Both the position numbers and the translations under genes were made by a program. A model generated the notes under the pieces. It made no database searches. It was given only the letters and a program-made list of their open reading frames with translations, and had not been told where the DNA came from. A DNA stretch of 64,000 bases from positions 15,577,001 through 15,641,000 of the forward strand of contig WHVY01000002.1 of assembly GCA_022266195.1 (NCBI GenBank), written 5' to 3'. This stretch comes from Tetranychus cinnabarinus (Eukaryota > Arthropoda > Arachnida > Trombidiformes > Tetranychidae). This document shows, one piece after another, positions 39,106-48,893 of the stretch; positions within the stretch are counted from its first letter, which is position 1; the number at the start of each line of letters is the position of its first letter.

Positions 39106-39167
39106 GATGAAACTTTAACTGTTGAATGAGAAGAAACTGAATGAAGAAAAAATGAAGTGCTGCTGAA

Positions 39168-39175
39168 CTTTTATA
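39168..39175 (-). promoter_or_regulatory. TATA box of PC4-like gene
   Basis: TATAAAAG on the minus strand, 63-70 bp before ATG 39105, just upstream of the dUTPase stop codon region. Confidence 0.55.
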
Positions 39176-39176
39176 C

Positions 39177-39599
39177 TTAAATCCCAGTCGATCCGAAGCC
39201 ACTCCTACCGCGCTCACCAACATTAATTAACTGCTCCACTTCAACCAAATCAGGAACTTCGGCTCTCTCGACAATCATTTGCGCTATACGCATCCCTTTT
39301 GTGATTGTGAAATCCTCATCAGACCAATTATGAAGTATTACCCTTATTTCCCCTGTATAATCAGGGTCAATAACACCACCGTGAACAACAATTCCTTTCG
39401 AAGCGAGACCTGAACGTGAGGCTAGTCTAACGTAAGTACCAGCAGGAGGTTGAACCTTGATTCCTGTTTTCACAATAGTTATTTTTCTTGATGGTAGAAC
39501 CAAATTTTCATAGGACTGTAAATCATATCCAACTGAGTCAAATGTGCCTCTAGATGGAGTAGAGACATCTGGGTAACACTTACTGTAGAACATACTCAT
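39177..39599 (-). CDS. dUTPase
   Basis: 140 residues with all five trimeric dUTPase motifs: GYDL (24-27), RSGLA (62-66), GGVIDPDYTGE (74-84), GMRIAQ (102-107) and GRSGFGSTG (131-139). It hydrolyses dUTP to dUMP and pyrophosphate, limiting uracil incorporation during replication. The length and residues are those of an active enzyme. Its neighbours are a degenerate paralogue upstream and the PC4-like gene downstream. A CATAAAAA box lies 32-39 bp upstream. Confidence 0.97.
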   Translation of the reverse strand: MSMFYSKCYPDVSTPSRGTFDSVGYDLQSYENLVLPSRKITIVKTGIKVQPPAGTYVRLASRSGLASKGIVVHGGVIDPDYTGEIRVILHNWSDEDFTITKGMRIAQMIVERAEVPDLVEVEQLINVGERGRSGFGSTGI

Positions 39600-39630
39600 T
39601 TTGAATGATAACTTTTGTGGAAATCTCGTC

Positions 39631-39638
39631 TTTTTATG
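39631..39638 (-). promoter_or_regulatory. TATA-like box of dUTPase
   Basis: CATAAAAA on the minus strand, 32-39 bp before ATG 39599. Confidence 0.45.
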
Positions 39639-39652
39639 CTAAAATTCTGCAA

Positions 39653-40039
39653 TTAGTCTGCAAAATTTTCTAAAATCGGGAGGTGTGTCCACGTGCTTAC
39701 CTCCGCCCTACAAAGTGTTATTAGAGCGAGTTCATCATAAGCATTTATCGCAACAGCACTATTATTAAAGTTGTGTAATATGATGATGAATTCATCATTG
39801 AAGGTATTTTTAATCACTGGAGCGATAACAAAAACACTACGGTTCAACAAATTGTGACTTGCAGAGCACTGTACGAATGTACTTTGAGGAGGTTTCAATC
39901 GGATTCCTGTTTTAATTATAGCTGATTGGTTTGGAGGTAATTTAACGTCAGCGGTGGAATAAATAATATATCCTAATTTATGTTTTGCTTGTGCAATTAT
40001 TGAAGACGTTGTAGAACACTTACAGTATATAAACGACAT
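39653..40039 (-). CDS. Degenerate dUTPase paralogue
   Basis: 128 residues from ATG 40039. The longer frame from 40063 adds eight residues, but Met9 aligns with the start of the neighbour. The fold pattern is kept (IIKTGIRLKPP, then IIILHNF). The catalytic motifs are lost, though: the Asp of GYDL is Ile, RSGLA reads HNLLN, the GVIDPDYTGE region reads PVIKNTFNDE, and the C-terminal Gly-rich motif is missing. The open frame and own TATATAA (40092-40098) argue for a kept non-catalytic protein rather than simple decay. Confidence 0.8.
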   Translation of the reverse strand: MSFIYCKCSTTSSIIAQAKHKLGYIIYSTADVKLPPNQSAIIKTGIRLKPPQSTFVQCSASHNLLNRSVFVIAPVIKNTFNDEFIIILHNFNNSAVAINAYDELALITLCRAEVSTWTHLPILENFAD

Positions 40040-40063
40040 TAGTTGCAAGTGTTTTTTTTGCAA

Positions 40064-40460
40064 GTGTTTACTTTACAACTTATGCTCACCATTATATACT
40101 CAGCCCGACCAATTCAGGATGTAAGTCACGGATCAAGTAATTAACTAAGTCAATGATCACGTGATCATCTGAAAGGTGGGCATATGTGATAAGGTGACAC
40201 TTTGATTCATTCAAACTTTCATACTCGAGTGAGTTTTCGTCTAAATGCATCACGAAATAATCTGAAACGTAGCCTGACCTTTGTGACTCAGTTTAACAAC
40301 TTCAATGTTCTCTTGCAAGAATCTCATTATAAATAAAATTTTTGCTTAATAAACTCAAGTCTAAATACCCCTGCTACAAAAGAACGGCACATAGGACAAG
40401 TAGCGACATCTGGCTTCATTTTTAGCATGAATTTCATGAAAAGGAACAGTTCGTTATATA
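40064..40460. other. Non-coding spacer between dUTPase-like gene and tandem array
   Basis: Holds the TATATAA box of the degenerate dUTPase (minus strand, 40092-40098). Otherwise no ORF or repeat is recognised. Confidence 0.4.
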
Positions 40461-43400
40461 CTTATTCAGACCGAAGGTCTGAGAAAGTTGGTCTACCCAA
40501 AATAGACCAAAATAGTCAGAAATACTTTTTACAGAGGTCATTTATCTTTGTCCATTGAGTTTCTATGCTGTTTTATTCACTTTGTTCATGTACAAATGCA
40601 TGATAATTTTGAGTTGATAATTTAGCATCAAAGAAGTATACCTCTATCTATTACTGTTTTCAAGTTATAAACCTAAAAAAATCAAGTTTAGCATAGTAAA
40701 ATTTGTCGCAAAGGTATAATTTTTGAACGATAAATGATATACAAAATTTATGAATATCAAAGTTGTGTATTTTAATATGACAAATCGAATGCAGTTTTTT
40801 GCGACAAAATCGGTTGAGGAATAAAGAAGTTATGGGAAATTTGAAAAGTCTATGGTAAAATGTCAATTTTCACATAGAAGGAGTGGTTTTTTCGCAGTTT
40901 TGTCAATGGCCAACTTATTCAGACCGAAGGTCTGAGAAAGTTGGTCTACCCAAAATAGACCAAAATAGTCAGAAATACTTTTTACAGAGGTCATTTATCT
41001 TTGTCCATTGAGTTTCTATGCTGTTTTATTCACTTTGTTCATGTACAAATGCATGATAATTTTGAGTTGATAATTTAGCATCAAAGAAGTATACCTCTAT
41101 CTATTACTGTTTTCAAGTTATAAACCTAAAAAAATCAAGTTTAGCATAGTAAAATTTGTCGCAAAGGTATAATTTTTGAACGATAAATGATATACAAAAT
41201 TTATGAATATCAAAGTTGTGTATTTTAATATGACAAATCGAATGCAGTTTTTTGCGACAAAATCGGTTGAGGAATAAAGAAGTTATGGGAAATTTGAAAA
41301 GTCTATGGTAAAATGTCAATTTTCACATAGAAGGAGTGGTTTTTTCGCAGTTTTGTCAATGGCCAACTTATTCAGACCGAAGGTCTGAGAAAGTTGGTCT
41401 ACCCAAAATAGACCAAAATAGTCAGAAATACTTTTTACAGAGGTCATTTATCTTTGTCCATTGAGTTTCTATGCTGTTTTATTCACTTTGTTCATGTACA
41501 AATGCATGATAATTTTGAGTTGATAATTTAGCATCAAAGAAGTATACCTCTATCTATTACTGTTTTCAAGTTATAAACCTAAAAAAATCAAGTTTAGCAT
41601 AGTAAAATTTGTCGCAAAGGTATAATTTTTGAACGATAAATGATATACAAAATTTATGAATATCAAAGTTGTGTATTTTAATATGACAAATCGAATGCAG
41701 TTTTTTGCGACAAAATCGGTTGAGGAATAAAGAAGTTATGGGAAATTTGAAAAGTCTATGGTAAAATGTCAATTTTCACATAGAAGGAGTGGTTTTTTCG
41801 CAGTTTTGTCAATGGCCAACTTATTCAGACCGAAGGTCTGAGAAAGTTGGTCTACCCAAAATAGACCAAAATAGTCAGAAATACTTTTTACAGAGGTCAT
41901 TTATCTTTGTCCATTGAGTTTCTATGCTGTTTTATTCACTTTGTTCATGTACAAATGCATGATAATTTTGAGTTGATAATTTAGCATCAAAGAAGTATAC
42001 CTCTATCTATTACTGTTTTCAAGTTATAAACCTAAAAAAATCAAGTTTAGCATAGTAAAATTTGTCGCAAAGGTATAATTTTTGAACGATAAATGATATA
42101 CAAAATTTATGAATATCAAAGTTGTGTATTTTAATATGACAAATCGAATGCAGTTTTTTGCGACAAAATCGGTTGAGGAATAAAGAAGTTATGGGAAATT
42201 TGAAAAGTCTATGGTAAAATGTCAATTTTCACATAGAAGGAGTGGTTTTTTCGCAGTTTTGTCAATGGCCAACTTATTCAGACCGAAGGTCTGAGAAAGT
42301 TGGTCTACCCAAAATAGACCAAAATAGTCAGAAATACTTTTTACAGAGGTCATTTATCTTTGTCCATTGAGTTTCTATGCTGTTTTATTCACTTTGTTCA
42401 TGTACAAATGCATGATAATTTTGAGTTGATAATTTAGCATCAAAGAAGTATACCTCTATCTATTACTGTTTTCAAGTTATAAACCTAAAAAAATCAAGTT
42501 TAGCATAGTAAAATTTGTCGCAAAGGTATAATTTTTGAACGATAAATGATATACAAAATTTATGAATATCAAAGTTGTGTATTTTAATATGACAAATCGA
42601 ATGCAGTTTTTTGCGACAAAATCGGTTGAGGAATAAAGAAGTTATGGGAAATTTGAAAAGTCTATGGTAAAATGTCAATTTTCACATAGAAGGAGTGGTT
42701 TTTTCGCAGTTTTGTCAATGGCCAACTTATTCAGACCGAAGGTCTGAGAAAGTTGGTCTACCCAAAATAGACCAAAATAGTCAGAAATACTTTTTACAGA
42801 GGTCATTTATCTTTGTCCATTGAGTTTCTATGCTGTTTTATTCACTTTGTTCATGTACAAATGCATGATAATTTTGAGTTGATAATTTAGCATCAAAGAA
42901 GTATACCTCTATCTATTACTGTTTTCAAGTTATAAACCTAAAAAAATCAAGTTTAGCATAGTAAAATTTGTCGCAAAGGTATAATTTTTGAACGATAAAT
43001 GATATACAAAATTTATGAATATCAAAGTTGTGTATTTTAATATGACAAATCGAATGCAGTTTTTTGCGACAAAATCGGTTGAGGAATAAAGAAGTTATGG
43101 GAAATTTGAAAAGTCTATGGTAAAATGTCAATTTTCACATAGAAGGAGTGGTTTTTTCGCAGTTTTGTCAATGGCCAACTTATTCAGACCGAAGGTCTGA
43201 GAAAGTTGGTCTACCCAAAATAGACCAAAATAGTCAGAAATACTTTTTACAGAGGTCATTTATCTTTGTCCATTGAGTTTCTATGCTGTTTTATTCACTT
43301 TGTTCATGTACAAATGCATGATAATTTTGAGTTGATAATTTAGCATCAAAGAAGTATACCTCTATCTATTACTGTTTTCAAGTTATAAACCTAAAAAAAT

Positions 43401-45131
43401 CAAGTTTAGCATAGTAAAATTTGTCGCAAAGGTATAATTTTTGAACGATAAATGATATACAAAATTTATGAATATCAAAGTTGTGTATTTTAATATGACA
43501 AATCGAATGCAGTTTTTTGCGACAAAATCGGTTGAGGAATAAAGAAGTTATGGGAAATTTGAAAAGTCTATGGTAAAATGTCAATTTTCACATAGAAGGA
43601 GTGGTTTTTTCGCAGTTTTGTCAATGGCCAACTTATTCAGACCGAAGGTCTGAGAAAGTTGGTCTACCCAAAATAGACCAAAATAGTCAGAAATACTTTT
43701 TACAGAGGTCATTTATCTTTGTCCATTGAGTTTCTATGCTGTTTTATTCACTTTGTTCATGTACAAATGCATGATAATTTTGAGTTGATAATTTAGCATC
43801 AAAGAAGTATACCTCTATCTATTACTGTTTTCAAGTTATAAACCTAAAAAAATCAAGTTTAGCATAGTAAAATTTGTCGCAAAGGTATAATTTTTGAACG
43901 ATAAATGATATACAAAATTTATGAATATCAAAGTTGTGTATTTTAATATGACAAATCGAATGCAGTTTTTTGCGACAAAATCGGTTGAGGAATAAAGAAG
44001 TTATGGGAAATTTGAAAAGTCTATGGTAAAATGTCAATTTTCACATAGAAGGAGTGGTTTTTTCGCAGTTTTGTCAATGGCCAACTTATTCAGACCGAAG
44101 GTCTGAGAAAGTTGGTCTACCCAAAATAGGCCGAAATAGTCAGAGATACTTTTTACAGAAGTCATTTATCTTTGTCCATTGGGTTTCTATGCTTTTTTAT
44201 TCACTTTGTTCATGTACAAATGCATGATAATTTTGAGTTGATAATTTAGCATCAAAGAAGTATACCTCTATCTATTACTGTTTTCAAGTTATAAACCTAA
44301 AAAAATCAAGTTTAGCATAGTAAAATTTGTCGCAAAGGTATAATTTTTGAACGATAAATGATATACAAAATTTATGAATATCAAAGTTGTGTATTTTAAT
44401 ATGACAAATCGAATGCAGTTTTTTGCGACAAAATCGGTTGAGGAATAAAGAAGTTATGGGAAATTTGAAAAGTCTATGGTAAAATGTCAATTTTCACATA
44501 GAAGGAGTGGTTTTTTCGCAGTTTTGTCAATGGCCAACTTATTCAGACCGAAGGTCTGAGAAAGTTGGTCTACCCAAAATAGACCAAAATAGTCAGAAAT
44601 ACTTTTTACAGAGGTCATTTATCTTTGTCCATTGAGTTTCTATGCTGTTTTATTCACTTTGTTCATGTACAAATGCATGATAATTTTGAGTTGATAATTT
44701 AGCATCAAAGAAGTATACCTCTATCTATTACTGTTTTCAAGTTATAAACCTAAAAAAATCAAGTTTAGCATAGTAAAATTTGTCGCAAAGGTATAATTTT
44801 TGAACGATAAATGATATACAAAATTTATGAATATCAAAGTTGTGTATTTTAATATGACAAATCGAATGCAGTTTTTTGCGACAAAATCGGTTGAGGAATA
44901 AAGAAGTTATGGGAAATTTGAAAAGTCTATGGTAAAATGTCAATTTTCACATAGAAGGAGTGGTTTTTTCGCAGTTTTGTCAATGGCCAACTTATTCAGA
45001 CCGAAGGTCTGAGAAAGTTGGTCTACCCAAAATAGGCCGAAATAGTCAGAGATACTTTTTACAGAAGTCATTTATCTTTGTCCATTGGGTTTCTATGCTT
45101 TTTTATTCACTTTGTTCATGTTTCAAATGCA
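40461..45131. repeat. Tandem array of a 453-bp unit, ten complete copies and a partial one
   Basis: Unit starts are at 40461, 40914, 41367, 41820, 42273, 42726, 43179, 43632, 44085, 44538 and a truncated copy at 44991. Units look identical, except that 44085 and the truncated last copy share about six substitutions in their first 130 bp. Each unit begins with two inverted repeats, CAGACC-GAA-GGTCTG and TTGGTCTA-CCCAAAA-TAGACCAA, which could form hairpins. The 68-codon minus-strand frame in each unit looks fortuitous. The array lies between the Polinton genes and the right inverted repeat. Confidence 0.97.
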
Positions 45132-45133
45132 TA

Positions 45134-45324
45134 TACTAATTGCAAACAATTACCCTTAAACTTGAACTTAGATAATTGTTTCATAAAGTTCAAAAATAGT
45201 TCCGCATTAATTACCATGGGCATTGAACTTAATCAATAATTTAATGGTCAGTTTTATTAATTAAATATCGATTAAAAGTGAGTTATCTTGTGTATGAGTT
45301 ATCTTGTGTATCTGTACTACTACT
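45134..45324. repeat. Polinton right terminal inverted repeat
   Basis: Reverse-complement partner of 26073-26250. It has the same tandem 16-bp unit near the end and terminates TACTACTACT. Small indels relative to the left arm (for example an extra TTGATTA in the inner half) show the arms are not fully homogenised. Confidence 0.9.
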
Positions 45325-45768
45325 CCTTTTACAATGGCGTACATCTATGAAACTCTAAGAATAGCAACAATCACTCCTCTTAATTTACACAGACGGTCTG
45401 CTCAAGATACGAAGGTAATGAACTACTTTATACCCAAAGATACAATAGTTATTTTCAACTTTTGGGCTGTTCATCGTGATCCAAATCTATGGAATGACCC
45501 TCACTCATTCAAACCAGAAAGATTCCTCAGTGAAGATGGGACAAAAGCAGTTAAATCGCCAAATTTGATACCATTTAGTGGAGGTAAAAGGATCTGTCCC
45601 GGTGCAAATTTTGCCATGACTGAGCTTTTCCTTTACTTGGTTTCAATTTTGCAAAATTTTCAAGTTTCAGCTCCAAAAGGAGATAAAATATCTCATGAAG
45701 TAGTATATGCCTTCAATAGAATACTGAAAAAACCTTTAAAAGTTCATTTTCACACTTTGAGTCTTTAA
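45325..45768 (+). pseudogene. Cytochrome P450, 3' part of the Polinton-split gene
   Basis: Resumes the frame left at 26072 after the duplicated CCTTT. It encodes FTMAYIYETLR (ExxR), PERF and the heme loop FSGGKRICPGANFA, then reaches a normal stop at 45766. Alone it lacks the membrane anchor and I-helix. It is the second half of the gene beginning at 25006. Confidence 0.93.
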
Positions 45769-48755
45769 AAAGGTCGAACTCACCAATTAATGTACTATAA
45801 TGTGTTTTGCTTAATCACCAACTCAATTTGGACTCTTCAATTGTAAAACTCTTGTAGACTAAGTTTTTTCTTTCAATAAAATTTACTTTTCTGTCAACTG
45901 AACTCTACACCTGTGAAAGATTAACTAATTGCTTCTAAAATATCAAAATTTTATTTCATTTAGTAAAATTTATTGTTTACTATTAGATTATGGTGGTAGA
46001 TGGAGCCTGCAAAAAAACAAAGAACCGAGTTACTGTATCACTTTAGACTCCTGGTTAATTCATAATTATAATCATTTCTTATCCTTATCCAGAAAAATGA
46101 CATTGACAGTCAATGATTGACTGTCATTAATTCATTGTCAAGATTTGTTCGTAAAAGCTTTTCTAGTGTTAATTGTTGATCATTTATTCACGCTTTGTGA
46201 TTGAACAAGATTTAGGGACAAAAAATTGAAATAAACAATCAATCCTTCTATTAAGAGTATTGTTCAAGTGTAATATCTTTGGATTTCTTTATCTAGTGGA
46301 TCTGGTTGCTTTTCTGGTTACTTTGTTTACAATTTCAGTTATAATTCATTATTTATCATTGATAGTCCAAAAATGTTATTTAATTTGATTCTCTAAACAA
46401 AACAAAAGAAGCAACGACAACAATTATAAGTATACATAAGAATAATAATAATCATAATACTCTTTTCATAATTTCCAACTAGTTTTTGCTTTTTGATGAC
46501 AATTTAATTGAATTGTTTCAATTAAATTACCATTCAACATCACTTAAGTTGTTAGTATTTTCTTAATTGTACTTTTTTCCCCTAATTATTGGCTTTTTGT
46601 TTTGTTATGTTGATATTTATATTTACATATACAGCATCGAAAGTAAAGTTAGAGCTGGTTACGTTATCTTTTGCACATTGTTTGGTAACCAAGCATATTT
46701 TAGTAGTCAATTTACACAATTAATCAACATCAACCCGAGGCTCATTGGTTAAGGCATCGAATCGTTGTTGATTGTGTTGATTAATCTCAAAAATTGACTA
46801 CTAAAATATGCTTGGTTACCAAACAATGTGCAAAAGATAACGTAACCAGCTCTAACTTTACTTTCGATGCTGTATATTATAAATTGCATTCAGATTTAGT
46901 TCATTTTATGTTTTCATTAATTTTACAAGTCACTCTTGATGATCTATAGTCATTTATATTAATCGTTTTGTATCAATTAACCTCGATAAATACGAAGGTG
47001 AGTTTTTAAATGTTCATATTATCTAGAAGAGAGATCCTGATCTGTATGATTCTGTGGAGAAAAGTCACTTTAGGTAATTAAAATTGACAAGCAATTGAGG
47101 ATGAGATCGGAAGAGGTTTATAATTGAAGGAACTGGTCAATGATCATCGTCATAATCAAAAGTAAATAATAAATAATTATCTATGTAAACAGATGATGAG
47201 ATGAAAATAATGATTACAATGATACTAGTGATGATATTTCTGACGAGGATGATGATAAAAATGGTAAAAGTGATGAAAAACAATAAAATATTAAGAGGTA
47301 AGTAACAAAGAGTTGGTAATTATGATACAATGTAAACCAAAATGGGATAATAAGGAATGATGAGACAACATTGTTGAGTTTTTTTGAGGAATCGGGTAAA
47401 AGAGAGAAAGGATTAACAAATAAGATTATAATAGCAATTAATATAATCAAAGTATAGTTATAAATAATAGTTATAAATATGAAATGAGGATAACAGGGAA
47501 AAACGAAAAAGGTTCATGTAAAAGAGTCAAAGCCGTTTGTGGCAATTGATTTGGTTGTTTTTGTTTGTTCGTGTTGATTGTTGTCAGTAATCAATCAATC
47601 AGTTTTGCATTTCAACCAATTATCTGATGAAATTGGAAAAGAATAGGCAGGGAAAAAACAACGCAACAGCTAAGATGATCGTATTTTAAATACAATTTAC
47701 ATAATGTTTTTCAAATAGAACATGTTTTTTTCTTGCAATCTTTTCCTTTTCCAAAGCTTTTTTTGAATTTCTCTTGTGGCTTTCAGAACTTTCCTTTAGA
47801 TTATTTGCTTTTCCCTTGATTCACTGAAAAAGGTGGTTCAGATGGCGATGATGATTAATCTTGACATTGGTTTCTTTGTATGGTTTTCATTGGATAATGA
47901 TATCAAATTGTTCAAGCCAATTGTGCTTCCATTTGGTTGTAGCTTTTTTTCCTTGGCTCCAACTGAAGATGATTATCTTGGCGAGAATGATGATGATGAG
48001 TGAAAATATCGCTTAATTGTACGTGTTGAGAATTGTTGGTAAGAAAAGGATAGCAGAAGCTAATGGATAAAGGATTAAAGTTGATTGCAATTGACAATGA
48101 ATAAATTATAATAGCAATTGTCTTAACCTTGTAATATCACATTAAGCCTACCGATGAAAGATTAATACAAGGAGGGAAGAAAAGACAAAGAAATAATTGA
48201 GATTGACAATTAAAAGCAACAATAATGATTCTGTTTTTGTTTTCTTCCTTACATATAAATATCAATAATTACTACAACTTTTAGCCTCATTTGTTAACAA
48301 TGAATAAATCCACTAATTAACTCTGTATTTATATACAAAAAAGGACCAACAAATGTTACTTGCAACTCGAAATATCCATCTATTGAATATTAGCAGAGCT
48401 TTACAAAGTATTGATCGCTTTCAGTGTAATGCTTCCATAGATACAATGCATAATGCTTCAGAAATTCATGTAACTCTGTTTACGGTAATCATTATTATTG
48501 TTGTATATTATCAACAATTGGTGTCCAAAAACTTTCTTTATCATTAAAATGGACAAAAGAAGGGGAAAGGGAAAAAGTCAGCCAAAATGAAACGTTGAAT
48601 CCAAAAGTAAAAAATGTTGAGTGTGCGAAGTTTGAATCAGGTTGACATTCAGCTTTTGTTGCATGGATTACAGATGTTCCTGTTGAGGTTGGAGGCATCA
48701 TTGGAACCATTGTGATTCTTGGAAAGCATCATCATCATAATCTCGATGAGTCCAA
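45769..48755. other. Non-coding region between P450 cluster and tomosyn 3' end
   Basis: AT-rich DNA with no supported gene. It contains a 23-bp perfect palindrome (46104-46126), a MITE (46632-46872) and, at its right end, the presumed 3' UTR of the minus-strand tomosyn gene. Short ORFs here have low-complexity translations. Confidence 0.5.
46632..46872. mobile_element. MITE with 82-bp terminal inverted repeats, TA target site
   Basis: The left arm 46632-46713 (CAGCATCGAAAGTAAAG...) is repeated in reverse complement at 46791-46872, apparently without mismatches. TA lies on both sides (46630-46631 and 46873-46874). The 77-bp loop has no ORF. The terminus resembles, but does not equal, that of the element at 210-431. 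Confidence 0.88.
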
Positions 48756-48893
48756 TCAGAATTGATACCATTTCTTGTTTTCATACTTGTTCAACAATTG
48801 ACGTGATAAATTTCGGAAACCTTCAGATTCATCCATCATTCGGGCTGTCTTTTCTTCCAATCTTTCAAGATTTTCACCTCTCTCCGTCAATCC
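48756..48893 (-). CDS. Terminal R-SNARE exon of tomosyn
   Basis: 45 codons plus TGA. The acceptor is CATCACAG before GGATTG. It is separated from the previous exon (ending AAAGCAAGAATG at 52758) by a 3.86-kb intron. The product carries the SNARE heptads with the arginine expected of an R-SNARE zero layer, and ends KKWYQF as in animal tomosyns. Confidence 0.88.
   Translation of the reverse strand, partial: GLTERGENLERLEEKTARMMDESEGFRNLSRQLLNKYENKKWYQF

Larger units (their letters stand above)
26073..45324 (+). mobile_element. Polinton/Maverick DNA transposon, 19.25 kb
   Basis: It begins AGTAGTAGTACAG and ends with the reverse complement. Polintons typically have AG...CT termini. Inverted repeats span about 26073-26250 and 45134-45324. 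The target duplication is CCTTT (26068-26072 and 45325-45329), or six bases with one mismatch. The content is diagnostic: protein-primed polymerase B, retroviral-type integrase with chromodomain, packaging ATPase, adenain-like protease, and major and minor capsid genes. Extra genes are an IAP, a TBP homologue, a PC4-like ORF and two dUTPase-like ORFs. The left gene block is on the plus strand and the right block on the minus strand, and they converge at 33490/33540. The array of 453-bp repeats adds about 4.7 kb. One in-frame stop in the integrase is the only clear damage. Confidence 0.96.

Noticed and set aside
40660..44943. A 68-codon minus-strand frame present ten times, which might look like a multigene family
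   Set aside because: It repeats only because it lies inside the 453-bp tandem unit. The composition (Phe, Lys, His, Ile) reads like translated AT-rich DNA, with no motif or start context.
40461..45131. CRISPR-like or spacer-containing array
   Set aside because: The 453-bp units are identical end to end, with no variable spacers, and lie in an animal transposon.
46731..46770. tRNA-like D-arm sequence (GGCTCATTGGTTAAGGC)
   Set aside because: It lies in the loop of a MITE. No acceptor stem, anticodon arm or T-arm could be assembled around it.
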